A stretch of DNA of 64,000 nt from Coniferiporia sulphurascens (taxonomy: Eukaryota > Basidiomycota > Agaricomycetes > Hymenochaetales > Hymenochaetaceae): NCBI GenBank assembly GCA_002794785.1, contig NBBA01000004.1:1054001-1118000 (forward strand). The letters run 5' to 3'. The notes beneath the pieces were generated by a model, which was not told the DNA's origin, ran no database searches, and saw only the letters and a program-made list of their open reading frames with translations. Both the position numbers and the translations under genes were made by a program. Below, one piece after another: positions 21,254 through 32,587 of this stretch (the first letter of the stretch is position 1; every line of letters starts with the position of its first letter).

Positions 21254-24200
21254 TCACTCCAGACGACCAGTCTCTAGCATGTTCTGCAATGCATCCTTTG
21301 CGGTATCGCAGCCCCACAGCACAAACGAGTCCATCTTTTGGTTTTGTGACTTAGTTTGGCGCAACGAGGTCGTCAAAAAGTGCAAGACACCCATCGCAAG
21401 ATCGGGTATGCGCGCTGCTTTAAGTAAGACCTCTTCCAGGGCCTTGCTGTTGCGCATTGAAAGGACATTATCGGTTAGACTACTGCTGAGGCTCGGCACA
21501 GGTGATGGATCTTGAGTGCAAGCGAACAGATGCGTGAAAAAATGCGTAAGGAAGACCTGGGTCTTAGTCTTCAATGTTACGAAATCGAGTGTCTAAAGAA
21601 GGACAAGCAAATAGGAAACAGCAGAAAAGGACAGTGAGTATCCACGAAATTCATGCGAAGTATATTGTAATACCTTTAGTATGGTGATCGCTACAGAATC
21701 TTTCGCGACCCACCACGCGAACGCACGCGCAACATTTGCCACTCGTGTACTCGACACTCGGTCCAAGTTGAAACTTTGGTTCTCGTCATTGTCGTCCTCG
21801 AAGCTTTTTGCCATTTCCGCACTACCGACATTCAATTCTCCCAGACCCCGCAAAAAGTCCCAGAAGCAATACTGTAGTGTCACTCGATGGCTGTGAGACT
21901 GTCGGCAGAGGTGCTGGCCGATCAGTGTGTAGTAAGGATTATATGCTTTCTCCTGCAGATAAGCAAGGTTAACTCATACGCAGCCTTCGGGAACCGTTAT
22001 TTGGCTCACGTTTCCGCAACAATGGAGTAAGACGCGGACAATCTCGCGCTGCTGCACGTCCGTAAGGTTCAGTTGAGCAAGGCGATCGCAAGCATCGACA
22101 TAGTCCTGAAACACAATCAGCTGATCATCAAATCACCGTGCCACAGCTCGCTTACATCGCTGCTCATAAGGACGACGAAGACGCTACGCCGGACATCTGT
22201 ATTCATACCCTGCTTTTTCGCCAGTTTCAACAAGGCATTTTCTGTATCCCCGGGTTGACTATGAGAACCCCGATCTAGGCTCGTTTTTTGATCAAGCAGA
22301 GGATCTCCGCCCCAGGCTGCCCCCACAAGCCACCATTTTCCTTTCGTACTTGCTTGGTGAAGATCGTCCAGAGATATCCGAAGTGCTTCATGCGCGTGAA
22401 CTTTGGGAGAAGAAAAGTAAGACCAATCGATCCCATAATTCACGAAAGCACAAAACCGAAAGGATACATGCCGTGGTATTTTTTTCCTACGCTTGCAACG
22501 AACTTGCTGATCCGTTCCTTCGATTCGCCACTGCCTTGGGCGGCCGCAATATTCTTTTTCGATTTATTATTCTTTATATTGTTGAGGGTTTCAAGCATAA
22601 AGCGCGTCCGAGAACTGTGCGTACGAGTGAAAAAAAAAGGCTTAAATAGACGACACCTATGGGGAAGTTTGGTTTACAAACCTCGTTTCGGGTTGATCAC
22701 CCAGTTTGGACTGTACGATTTGGATGATATCTTTCAAAGCAGATGGGTCGTCTTGGCGGAGTTGAAAACCAGAGCCTTGAGACATAGGAGAGATGGGCAA
22801 ATTCCAGAAACCAGATCAATTGAAATCGGGCGGGACGAAAGGGAGAAGTGGACGTACCTCGCGCTAATTTGAGGATGAGCTCGACATCGAGCTCCGTCAA
22901 GCTTTCATTCAGGATAAGCCGAATGATATCGTACATCAACGTGCATGAAATAACGTGATGGTTGTATAGATCCGATAGAAGGACAAGTAGGTTGGAGCAT
23001 TCTTTGCCTTTCGGCTCGTCACTCCTTTCCGAACCAGCGTTTATGGATGTTTCTGAATATTTTGCATAATGGAGCTCGAACGTCGCAACAACCGTCTGCA
23101 CAAAATGCGCGGCTTAGACACTGCATTAGATTGAAAACTTGATAACCTAAAGGGAAGAGCGCACGTACCCAGCTCGACGCCGATGATTTTGTGTAGACAC
23201 GCCACAAGACCAGCGTGTAATGCTACGTATGAATCAAGTAGAACCGAGTGAGAGCAAGTCCCCTCGATAATGAGTTCTGTCAGCGTTGTAGTAATGTCTA
23301 CATGAGATACGTGTCAGGGATGTTAAATAAAAAAACAAGTTCGAGTAAACTTCACCGTGACGTCGATGCGAGCGGTATAGCCCTTCAATCTCCTTGAGAA
23401 TAGTGTCAATGTTTTGCTCGCTCATTCTAAGTGATTTCGTCACATAAGTATTAGGGCAGCGAGGTAAGGGTGAAACGACGTACCGGTTGAGAAGACCCTT
23501 CAAAAGTCGAATTAACTTGGCATCGACCTCGTCGCCTCCTGTACCGGAAACACTGTCAAGTTTGCGCAAATGGGGGGGCACATATTTTGTCGCTGGGAGG
23601 ACATTTAGGCGTTGTTATCCACATTATAACTTGGAAAAAGCGAACCTGGGATCTGTTCATCAACATCCATATTCCGAACGCCAGTTGCATCCTCCTCGAC
23701 GTCGGAAGATTCTTCCGAGACAAAGCCTGTCCAAACGTCTTCTTCGTCGGCATGCGGAGCTTCAAAACCAGTGTTTGCATTAGCTTCGGATTCCAAGACA
23801 TCGCCCTCCTTATCGGTCTGTTCGTCTTCGCCAATATCGTCAAGCACCCTTTCGTCCAAGTCAACAAGAAGATCTCCAAGAATGTTAGTAAACGATATTC
23901 AAGAACAGGTGTTGCGCTAACTCACCAAGAAGACCATCCCCTTCAAATCCGGCTCCATATCGGCTCCTAGCGTTTTTCCTTTTGTTGATGCCAAGACGTT
24001 TTTCGAGTAGAGAAATGTATGCGTCCTCTTCGGTTTCTCTCCTCGGACGCTTCTCCCTCAAGGTCACTCTTGCCTCATTCCCAGCTTGATTGAACGTGGA
24101 TAAACTCGAGAGTTTGTCCTTCGACATATTCAGGGGCTTGGGCTCAGGTTGGTAGGTAATTTCGGGAGGGACGGGTTTAGAGGTTGGTGACGGCTGAAGT

Positions 24201-24521
24201 TTGCGTCTCTTGTGCGGTTTGATTTCGTCATCTCGATCAGCAGCACTCGCGGTCCTGATACTGGAATTTGTAGGACTATGCGAGAAGAACTGAAGCTTTC
24301 TTTGCTTGGCACGCTGGCGTTCTGCTTTTCGTTCTGCTTTCCGGTTCACAGGATGTGGAGTGCGTCGCCGCCCTGCTACCGCATTCGAGGACTCACTGCC
24401 TTGTATATTTGTCCATAAATCGGTTTACACTGAATGTAAAGCTAGCGCGCACCTTGTGCTTCAATTTCATCGCGCAAAGTCTGCGGAAGGCGTACCGTCG
24501 ACTGACGTCCTCGGGGAGGCA
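21254..24521 (-). CDS. SGD1: Nucleolar MIF4G protein Sgd1/NOM1
   Basis: A pre-40S ribosome-biogenesis protein. The ATG at 24521 gives 'MPPRGRQSTVRLPQTLRDEI', then after an intron a very basic stretch with 'NRKAERKAERQRAKQRKLQF'. The signature 'RYGAGFEGDGLLGEL' precedes an acidic region. The MIF4G domain follows: 'VPPHLRK' area, 'KLIRLLKGLLNRLSEQNIDT' and 'LKEIEGLYRSHRRHDVTTTL'. The MA3 region is recognisable by 'LLKLAKKQGMNTDVRRSVFV', 'VLMSS' and 'LQYCFWDFLRGLGE'. The C-terminus is helical, ending 'DALQNMLETGRLE'. About eleven short exons across the second half; boundaries there are approximate. Divergent from the helicase gene (152 bp). Confidence 0.88.
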
Positions 24522-24673
24522 TATGCAGTCGAGGACCAAAAACCGAGTTACAAAAATGGCAAGTACGTCAGCGATCACTTCCTGCACGTGCATAATACCC
24601 TTGACCAGGACCGCAGCTTATCGTCTTGCAGCAGCATTCAAGTTCGAAACCCATCGTGAAGTTATCAATATCA

Positions 24674-27600
24674 ATGCCGCCTAAAATAACGAAAGAACAG
24701 CCCATAGAACAGACGTTCATCGATGGGCGCTACCCTCCGCTTTCTCTGATCGCAGTCCCGGAGTGTAACTGCGCACGCAGTAACATCGAGTGGCTGCTAC
24801 GATCGTCTTCGGATCCCATGATGTCGGCGCCCGACGACAATCCAATACTCGGCATGCACGCTGCTTACACAAAGTCCGGACTGCTTGGTGCTGTAGCTCT
24901 ATCCGTCTCTCCGAGGATACTTCTCATAACGGACATCATGAAATCCACCCGCCCAAGAAGCACTGCCCGCACATACTTTGATGGTCTATTGTCAAGTAGC
25001 ACTGGATACCGCATCGTGTCGTTCAATGCACCCGGCCTCGTTTTGAGTCTACACCGAGATATGTCCCTTCGATGTGCTCACGTCATCGACTTGCTTGACC
25101 TTGATCCAAGAAATCGTGATATCGTCCAGGCAGTGAAACTAGCCCTGGGGGCAAGGGGCGAGCTTTACGACGAGGCATCCTTGCGAAGGACGTTCCAGGA
25201 TGATGTCTATGATCGAGGCCAGCAAGTAGACCTTGGACAGAAGGCTTGGCTGGCCTACGCGATCGGCATTAGCGAGGCCGTCAAACCTGAATTAGCTGCC
25301 ATTCCAGTTATTGACACTACCATATTCTCTGGAAACGTACGTCAAATCGGATTTGCTCTTTAGCGTTATCTTACATAAACTTTTAGGAGCTGGATTTACT
25401 GGCACAGGACATTCAAGGGTTAATCGTATATGATCTGGCCAAGCCCGATTCGGAAATTGTGAGGACTCCGGCAGGCGCCAGTCATAGTGGCGATAGATAT
25501 TCTTTCGTTCAAGACAACTATAACAGAAGGTTAAGGAAATCACCCAATCAGGTGAGTATCTAATTCTCTTGTCTTGATAGCAACTGAAGGTGTACGTATC
25601 CTTGTAGGTATATAAAGCTACTGTCCATGGTAATGCCACGTTTATGGGTACCTTGTCGGGCGTCGGAGGAAAGCGGGCGACGCTGAAGATCCCTAGCCTT
25701 GATGGTCTCGTTGATCCGAAAATCGAGTCTATCACGATGCTGGGGAAAGCGGGTCCGTCCAACGCTGAAAGGGTGGATTCTCTTACAATTCTTAATTGTC
25801 TTCAACGCAAAGTCCCCCTACTGAGCGACGTCTGGGTGGAGAGGCTTTTCCCTACTGCTGTGCCCGTGGAAACCCAGGAATACCCTTTTGACAATTGCCA
25901 TGCCCGGGTACTATCAGCACAAGCCAACGTAGGATGGTCTTCAGTGGGAGATACAGGTGATTTGTCGACTTCGTTCAGTGAGCGATCTGGTGCATGGATG
26001 GATTTGAATGCTGCCGAATTGTCTTCTTCAACCTCGGTTTCTTTATCAGACCTGAGTGTCCTATTGGTATCGCCAACTGCCACCATGATGGATGCATTGG
26101 AGTGCTCAAATGATGGGGAGTCTGGTGACTGGGCAACAATTCCACTGGGAGATGATCCATGGGCTGTGACGCCATCCAAAAGCCCCATTATGCAATCCCC
26201 AACTGTTTCTGTGCAGCAAGTGCAGCATGTACTCTATGATGGAGAGCTTAATCCTTCTCAGGTGCTAGCTGTTCAAGATATGCTTGATATAACAAAGAAT
26301 GTATCCATTGTTAAAGGCCCACCTGGCACTGGGAAAACAACAATTATTGCTGCGTATGTGTCCAGCATTTTATCCCAACCAAAGAAGACTGCTTGGATTA
26401 CAGCCCAAACTAATGTGGCTGCAAAAAACATTGCTGAGAAATTCTTACATGCTGGGATCAGTGACTGGGTTCTTTTGGTTTCAGCAGAGTTTCTTATTGG
26501 ATGGTAAGTGGGTTTGAGTTTTTGTTATTCATATTTACAATTAATCACTGTCTTTTAAGGCATGAACACCTCTATCAGAAAATCCCTGAATCCAACTTAC
26601 TCACTTCAGCAAATTTTAAAAATGTGCCTACTTGCAGAATAGTCATTTGCACTATGTCCATGCTGTTGAATGACAGAATTCTACCCTTTTCCAAATCTAT
26701 TCCACTTCAGTATCTTGTGGTGGATGAGGCCTCACAGATACCAATGACCAAATATTTGCCTGTTATTTCAAGGTTTGGGAAGAAGTTGAAGAAAGTTTGC
26801 TTTATTGGGGATGATATGCAGTGTAAGCACTTTCTGTATTTAAATGAATTAATCCTAACATTTAATTCTTTTTTTTGATATGTAGTGCCCCCATATGCAT
26901 CAGATACAAGTGATGCACTCAACAGTGTCTTTGAAAACAAAACCTTAATTGCTAGTGTCCAGGTTTTGTTATTGAATATTCAGTGTATGTATACATTTTT
27001 TTGGTAAAATATAATGTCCTGAAAATTGCAATTACAGACAGGATGCCTCCACCAATTGGCCAATTTATTTCAGCCCATGTTTATTCAAATGAGCTGCATT
27101 CTTGGCCAAATCACCCTACTAATAATGCATTGTGCTGCCAATTTATTGATGTCAAGGATGGAAGGGAGGAGCCAGACAGTGGCAAAAGCTTCAAGGTGAT
27201 TATTTTTTATCTGACTGTAATGATAGAAAAAATTGACATTTTTTTACAGAATATAAAGGAAATTTCAGCAGTTGTGAAAATTGCTCAGATACTTGTGGCA
27301 AGACAAAAAGTATTCAAAATTATTACACCCTATGATGCTCAGAGGGCCCTTCTGGAAGACACTCTGAAAGAAAATGGTCTTCCTTGGGCAAACACCTGTT
27401 TCACTGTTGATTCATTCCAAGGTGAGTTTCTCATTCAGTTTGCCTCATTACTTATTTAATAAGTCTACTTGAATGGAATTAGGAAATGAAGAGGATTTCA
27501 TTATTATATCCATTGTTCGCACAATATCAGTGGGATTCCTTTGGGACTATAGGCACACTAATGTTATGCTTTCCAGAGCAAGGAGGGGAATGTTTATTTG

Positions 27601-27736
27601 CTCTAAGCATAGTTTTTTGGAGACTTCAGCTGCTAAAAGCACTCTTCTTGGCAAGATGTCAGAGGAATGGGCAGAAATTGAAGGAGGTTGGATTGCTCAG
27701 GATCAGGCAGTTGAAGATAATATTTATATTGAATGA
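24674..27736 (+). CDS. Upf1-type superfamily 1 helicase with exonuclease-like N-terminus
   Basis: The ATG at 24674 (another in frame at 24626) begins a ~300-residue N-terminal region. It faintly resembles an RNase D-type 3'-5' exonuclease: 'GYRIVSFNAPGLVLSLHRDM', 'HVIDLLDLDPRNRDIV' and 'DLGQKAWLAYAIG'. The usual acidic residues are not clear. A linker leads to an intact SF1 helicase. Motif I is GPPGTGKTT, II is VVDEAS, III is GDDMQLPP, IV is NIQYRMPPPIGQF, V is VDSFQGNEEDF and VI is NVMLSRARRGMF. Six introns splice cleanly (e.g. donors near 26504, 26823, 26984, 27196, 27421). The 3' half has almost no CpG and is AT-richer than all neighbouring genes. RNA surveillance or silencing (Upf1/MOV10-like) is inference. 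Confidence 0.8.
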
Positions 27737-27838
27737 TAACTGTGCATATGCTAAAGATATTGCTTCGTTCCGCTTGTTCTCTGTGTATTAAAGTAGGCAA
27801 AGATTCAAAAATAACAAAACTATATTTATTAAAAACTT

Positions 27839-30278
27839 CTATAATCTCGCTCGGAAGGTCTCGTTATTTTCAGAATTAGCAGCCGTACTTTTCAAAATGT
27901 CTTGCATTTCCTTTAACGACGAAAATATAGCATCCTTGAAGTCCTCGGTTGATGTTTCCGCGCAAGATAGCTTGGATTCAATGCCGAATTTGATTATATC
28001 AGGCCCCACCAAGTCTGGTGAGAAATCTTCAGTCAGTATTTAACGATGAAGCCCAGAGTAAGTAAAAATGAATCACAATTTATACCATAGCCATCTCCGT
28101 AGGGTGATCCAAACCTGACATAGCAAACGTCAGAAATGCAACGGGTATTCAAGGTTCGAATTGCCTACCCTGTCCCGCGGAAATACTCTCCGGCACTCAG
28201 ACCACTCGTGCTGAGCTTCCACTCTTGACTCTTGGCGAAAAAACGATCCTCGAAGAGCGGGGAGGACTCACTGCCCTCCATGACGAGACGGAGACCGAGC
28301 AAGTGCCGATCAACACCCCTGCCAGTAGCTGCAGCTTTTGTCAACATGCCATGTGTTTTTACTGCCTGGCGAAGCAGTGTGCCTTTTGTCTCGGGCTGTG
28401 CAGAACGCAAAGTGGTAAGTAGGCAAATCAAGACGAGGTAAATCAGAAGGTGACGTACCGGCACTGCGGGATCACACATGGCGAGAACGAACTTCCGACA
28501 ATCCGCAGTCAGAGTGCGAATAGTCTCCGTGCGGCCGTGCAAAAATATCCGAGTAAGCGCAGTTTCGTATGTCGCAGTGAATGTACCCCGCGTTCGGTAC
28601 CACGCTAGCTGCATCGCCATCTGAACATAAGCATCCGGAGAAAGTTGTGCTTTGAATCCAGATAATAGCGTTATAAGATATAGTAATGATTGAGAGAAGA
28701 ACACGAGAAGCAAGTTTTATCTTACTAGTATTTTTGATCCAATCGAAGCCATAGTCCGTAAACCAGTACACATTGTCATCCGAGTCCGCAATGATCGCCT
28801 CTGCCCGTTTTTCCGCCTTTTTACACTCTACGGACACGTGTTCGTCGACGACCCAGTCCAGTCGCTCCCAGCCGTGCGGCTGCGTAGACTTCGTGTGTTC
28901 CGCGAAGGGCCCTAATGGTGGCCACTCCAAATCCGAATCCATGTCCTGCGCAAGAGAGTAATCCGCGACAATGCTCGGCACAAGGGCGTCCACAGGTGCA
29001 TGTTCGCCCATCATACCCGCACGGGTGTTGTTTTCGACAATAAGGGTAATACCCTTGTCGAACCATCTATTGTGTGCGTTCACACCAGAACGAACATTGT
29101 GCAGGTGTGATTTGATTTCCGAAGGATGGAGATCCGAAGACACGTGGGTGTAATGATCGAGGCTGAGAGCCAGAATAGAATCTCCAATGGCGTCTAAAGT
29201 TTTTTGGTTGGTTGGAGAAAGACTAAGTAGATAGGAGCGGTTCTGTAAAAATATCACGAAATAAAAGAATGTTTAATAAAAGCAGACAATGAAGCAAATT
29301 GTCTCGCCTTCGTCCAATTATCTCTTTCGTCAGCAGACAGGACACCAATTGGCGTCGCTTTCTCGCCAGAGACCAACCTTTCGTCCACGTCCATAGCTAC
29401 ATCACGAATGCGGCGTTCGAGCTCACGGTGGCCGATGTTCTTGCCACCGAAATCGTAAACATCTAACGCATAAATCCAGTCGTGCAGCATAATAACGACT
29501 TTATTGCGATACGGTGACGAGGGCAGAGGAGACGTGAGTCTGTCACAGCCAGATTGGGGTATCCTACAGACATTGAACATCCTCGGAACGGTGTTGCGCA
29601 TCCATAAGCCTGTGCGAGTGGTATCTGGATATAATTCCTGACTTTTGCAGTAGCATTATTTCGCTGCGGGGGAAGTCAGAAAATGGAACTCACGACTCTA
29701 ATCGTTCCTTGAATTCCAGCGTCCTTGCCAGAAGCCATGCAGCTCGGCGAATCTGCCAACCACTTATACCCGCCCGCGTGTCCGCGCTCGACCCATTCAT
29801 CACTTGCGCGGGCACGCTCCGGTCGTGCCCATACGCTAGCCACCAGTTCGAGTTGACGAGCAGTGGTGCGCGCCATTCGAGATAAGCCTTGTTCAACCAG
29901 AAGTTATCGTCGAGCCAGTTGTAAGGTGAACGCTTGTCAAGCTCTGTGAACCTCATGGGATGAGAAATACGGCTCGGCATACCTCAAATAGACAGATACC
30001 GGCTCACCTACAAGACGCTCTTGACACGTCTTCCCGAGACCATGCTCGTATTCGTCAGCCCAAGTGGCGCGTGTGCGCATGGCGTCGCTGAAGGCAGCCC
30101 CACCGCGTGCTTCATCGTCGAGGAGCAAAGGCTCAAGAGACTTCAGATACCTGTCGAGCGTGTCGCGAAGCGGGGGTATAGGGAGACGCGGAAGATGTAG
30201 AGGTTTAGAAGTAGTGCGGGGGACATTGCTGGACATCGAGTGGAGTACACGGGAGGTTTTCCTTGACCTCCAGAACAT
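27839..30278 (-). CDS. CAT2: Carnitine O-acetyltransferase
   Basis: Transfers acetyl groups between CoA and carnitine for movement between peroxisome and mitochondrion. Choline/carnitine acyltransferase blocks: 'PLHLPRLPIPPLRDTLDRYL', 'PLLLDDEARGGAAFSDAMR', 'YNWLDDNFWLNKAYLEWRAP', 'YSLAQDMDSDLEWPPLG' and 'MGEHAPVDALVPSIV' (catalytic His). Later come 'QMAMQLAWYRTRGTFTATYE', 'HLLGLRLVMEG' and 'WKLSTSGLSAGEYFRGTG'. The ORF opens with an Arg-rich leader, MFWRSRKTSRVLHS, followed by a second Met at 30236. The C-terminus is 'NETFRARL', where ARL fits the PTS1 consensus. About eight exons. Divergent from PAM18. Confidence 0.93.
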
Positions 30279-30584
30279 TACAACCTCGTTTCCGGAGGAG
30301 TCAAAGCTTTCTCGAGACGTCCGACGGGGCCCGATTCTTTGTAATTCTGATCCTGGCGCCTCCGCAGCAGGATTTTTTTTAGAGGAAACCGACGAAATCC
30401 AGGGGACTCATACAAGAGTCAGGACATGCAATGGAGACATATTGAAAAAAGTTAAAAGCAGGAAGACAGTACTTTAGCAAGGTACTGTAACGCGTGCGAG
30501 CCTGTTTACCGCGTCATGAACAACCGTCCACGCGCGAAAACGTAAGCAGCACTCTTCCGCTCCGCCCACCACATCCGAGTCTTC
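30279..30584. promoter_or_regulatory. Divergent promoter region, CAT2 / PAM18
   Basis: 306 bp between the outer start of CAT2 (-) and the start of PAM18 (+), two genes for mitochondrial proteins. It must hold both promoters and the CAT2 leader. No TATA box or clear operator was recognised. Confidence 0.4.
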
Positions 30585-30962
30585 ATGGCTACACCTCTGC
30601 TCGTCGGTCTCGGCGCCATTGGCGCAGCACTCGCAGGGCGGCATCTCATCAGAACGGGAGTGATTGGCGCACGTCGGGGCGCAGACCAGTGGGTCAAGGG
30701 CGGGTTCAAGGCGAAAATGGACAGGAAGGAGGCCATCGACATTCTCGGCTTAAAGTGTGTTTTTCTGCTCTCCTTATTCCCCCCTTTTCTTGACTGGGTT
30801 TCTACTTGCAGAGACACGCCTCAGCTGCGTACAAAGCTTAAGGATGCGCACAGACAGATCATGCTTGCGAATCATCCGGACCGCGGTGGGGCACCTTACC
30901 TCGCGAGTAAAATCAACGAGGCGAAGGATCTACTTGAAAAGCTGGATGGTAAAGCACGGTAG
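30585..30962 (+). CDS. PAM18: Mitochondrial import motor J-protein Pam18/Tim14
   Basis: Stimulates mitochondrial Hsp70 at the TIM23 import channel. About 107 residues after removing one intron near 30754-30811. A hydrophobic N-terminal segment, '[18 protein letters not shown]', spans the inner membrane. The linker '[20 protein letters not shown]' leads into the J domain. The J domain shows '[19 protein letters not shown]' followed by RGG, '[16 protein letters not shown]' and a short end. The HPD motif is intact. The length and the membrane anchor directly before the J domain are diagnostic of Pam18 rather than a soluble J protein. Confidence 0.93.
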   Translation: MATPLLVGLGAIGAALAGRHLIRTGVIGARRGADQWVKGGFKAKMDRKEAIDILGLKCVFLLSLFPPFLDWVSTCRDTPQLRTKLKDAHRQIMLANHPDRGGAPYLASKINEAKDLLEKLDGKAR

Positions 30963-31203
30963 CATGCTTGTCTATAGAGATGTGCGTGCCAGGCTCTTGC
31001 AAACGGGGATTCAATTTCTTACTTCTCTTTCTAGAAAAGTTTGGATAGTATTATTAATTTATGTACTTCACATCTGTCGCCTAATCTTCGTCATCCTAGT
31101 ATTAATCCCCCCTCTTCCTTATAAAAACTGGATGATTATTATGTACGATACGTTACCCTACACGCGTTCGAAGAAGGAAAAGCTCTGGTTAAACCCCTGC
31201 AAA

Positions 31204-32587
31204 TCACCACCTCCAAGTCGCCCTTCCATACGCATTGAAAGCAACGCCTCTCATATTCCATGCACATTCCTTCTTCTGCTCCTCTCCTCGCTCATCACGA
31301 GCGCGACATAAAAACTCCAGCACAGGCTTACTCCCTGTTCTCCGAGCATCAGCAACGGCGTCGCTCACATCGACTACACATTCCCAAAGAGTCCAACTCC
31401 ACTTTCCCTCCTGATAGGTAATTGTCGCGTCCGTCCAGGTCTCTTCACCCTCTCCCTCGTTGACTTGCACTGCGACTTGCACACCTGCAATCTGCCTGCC
31501 TGACCCGCCATTTCCCATGGCATAGCCCTTCACGCGCACCTTCCCCAATGCATCGGGAGCTGGACTGATACTCGCGATGATCGAATTCACTGGAAGTGCA
31601 TTAATGGAAGGAATCTTGTTCCATAACGGGGCAGCTTGATCGGCCGTCGTGCAATCGGGCGGGAGCACCTTGTAGTCACGCTGCTGGTAAAAGCTGGGAG
31701 ACTCGCCACTCGCGATAGTGATACGATCGATCCACTTCACCCAGCGTGCACCTGTGAACCCAGGAACGACAACACGCAGTGGGTAACCGTGATCGGGCGA
31801 GAGCGGCTGGGAATTCATCTACATCCGCAACCAAGCAAGCAAGCATAAGCGATTAGCTGAAAGAGGCCCAACTTCTGAGACATGACATACATCAAGGGCA
31901 AGCAATACATCTCCCTCGGGATCCAATGCCTTTTCCAAGGGAATCGAGCCACCGTAGTAAGGATCGTCTTGACACACAGACACATGCGATGCAAACCAGA
32001 CATGTGCATCTTGCATTGCCGCGTCGACACCTGCGTACAGGAGGACATCGCGAAGACGCACGCCGCTCCAGCGGCAGTTTGCGATAACGCCGTTATCCCA
32101 GGTGATGCCCTTCACGGGTTTTATGTCTGCCATTTCCTTTCTGCGGTTACCAGCACACTACATTGCAAATTAGTTTTCCAGAAGTTTATTGAAAGAGTTA
32201 ATGTCCACTTTATTATTTCAACGTACCTGAAGAGCAGCTACAACTTCCGATTGCGCGAAGTCTTCTCTTAGACTCTTTAGCTTCACTTCTATCGTTTCTT
32301 TAACCAATCCGTCTATTTTGACGGAATATGTATCTTCGTCTAACTCGTTCACTGGGCCTATGTAAATAAACGTAAGATTCCCGCTTAAAACCGGCATCCC
32401 CCCACCCGAGGCTCTTGCAACGTGGGGACATACTGTGATTTCGACAATAAATAAGCTCTTCTGGGGTGTATTTGAACTCGACGAGGGCAGACGCAGGCGG
32501 TTCAGCATTGAACGGCTGCGCGCCGCGCACGATGAGCCCGTCTGCATGTGGTACCTCGCGCGAGAAATCCATTTCGACTGCGCCCAT
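31204..32587 (-). CDS. Sulfite oxidase-type molybdenum cofactor enzyme
   Basis: The molybdopterin domain has 'GAQPFNAEPPASALVEFKYT', 'EELIYCRNH', 'DTYSVKIDGLV' and, across an intron, 'VVAALQCAGNRR', whose Cys ligates molybdenum. 'ADIKPVKGITWDNGVIANCR' and 'WSGVRLRDVLLYAGV' follow, then 'DHGYPLRVVVPGFTGARWVK'. The dimerisation domain includes 'VKGYAMGNGGSGRQIAGVQV' and 'WTLWECVVDV'. There is no cytochrome b5 heme domain and no obvious mitochondrial presequence. It therefore resembles the heme-free plant-type enzyme in layout, but the C-terminus ('ATWRW') is not a PTS1. Start 32587 chosen because family similarity begins soon after it. Four exons. Confidence 0.88.

Noticed and set aside
24674..27736. 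Helicase as a decayed transposon (Helitron) copy
   Set aside because: No Rep domain or Pif1-type motifs. The motifs are Upf1-type, and the gene is intact with normal introns.
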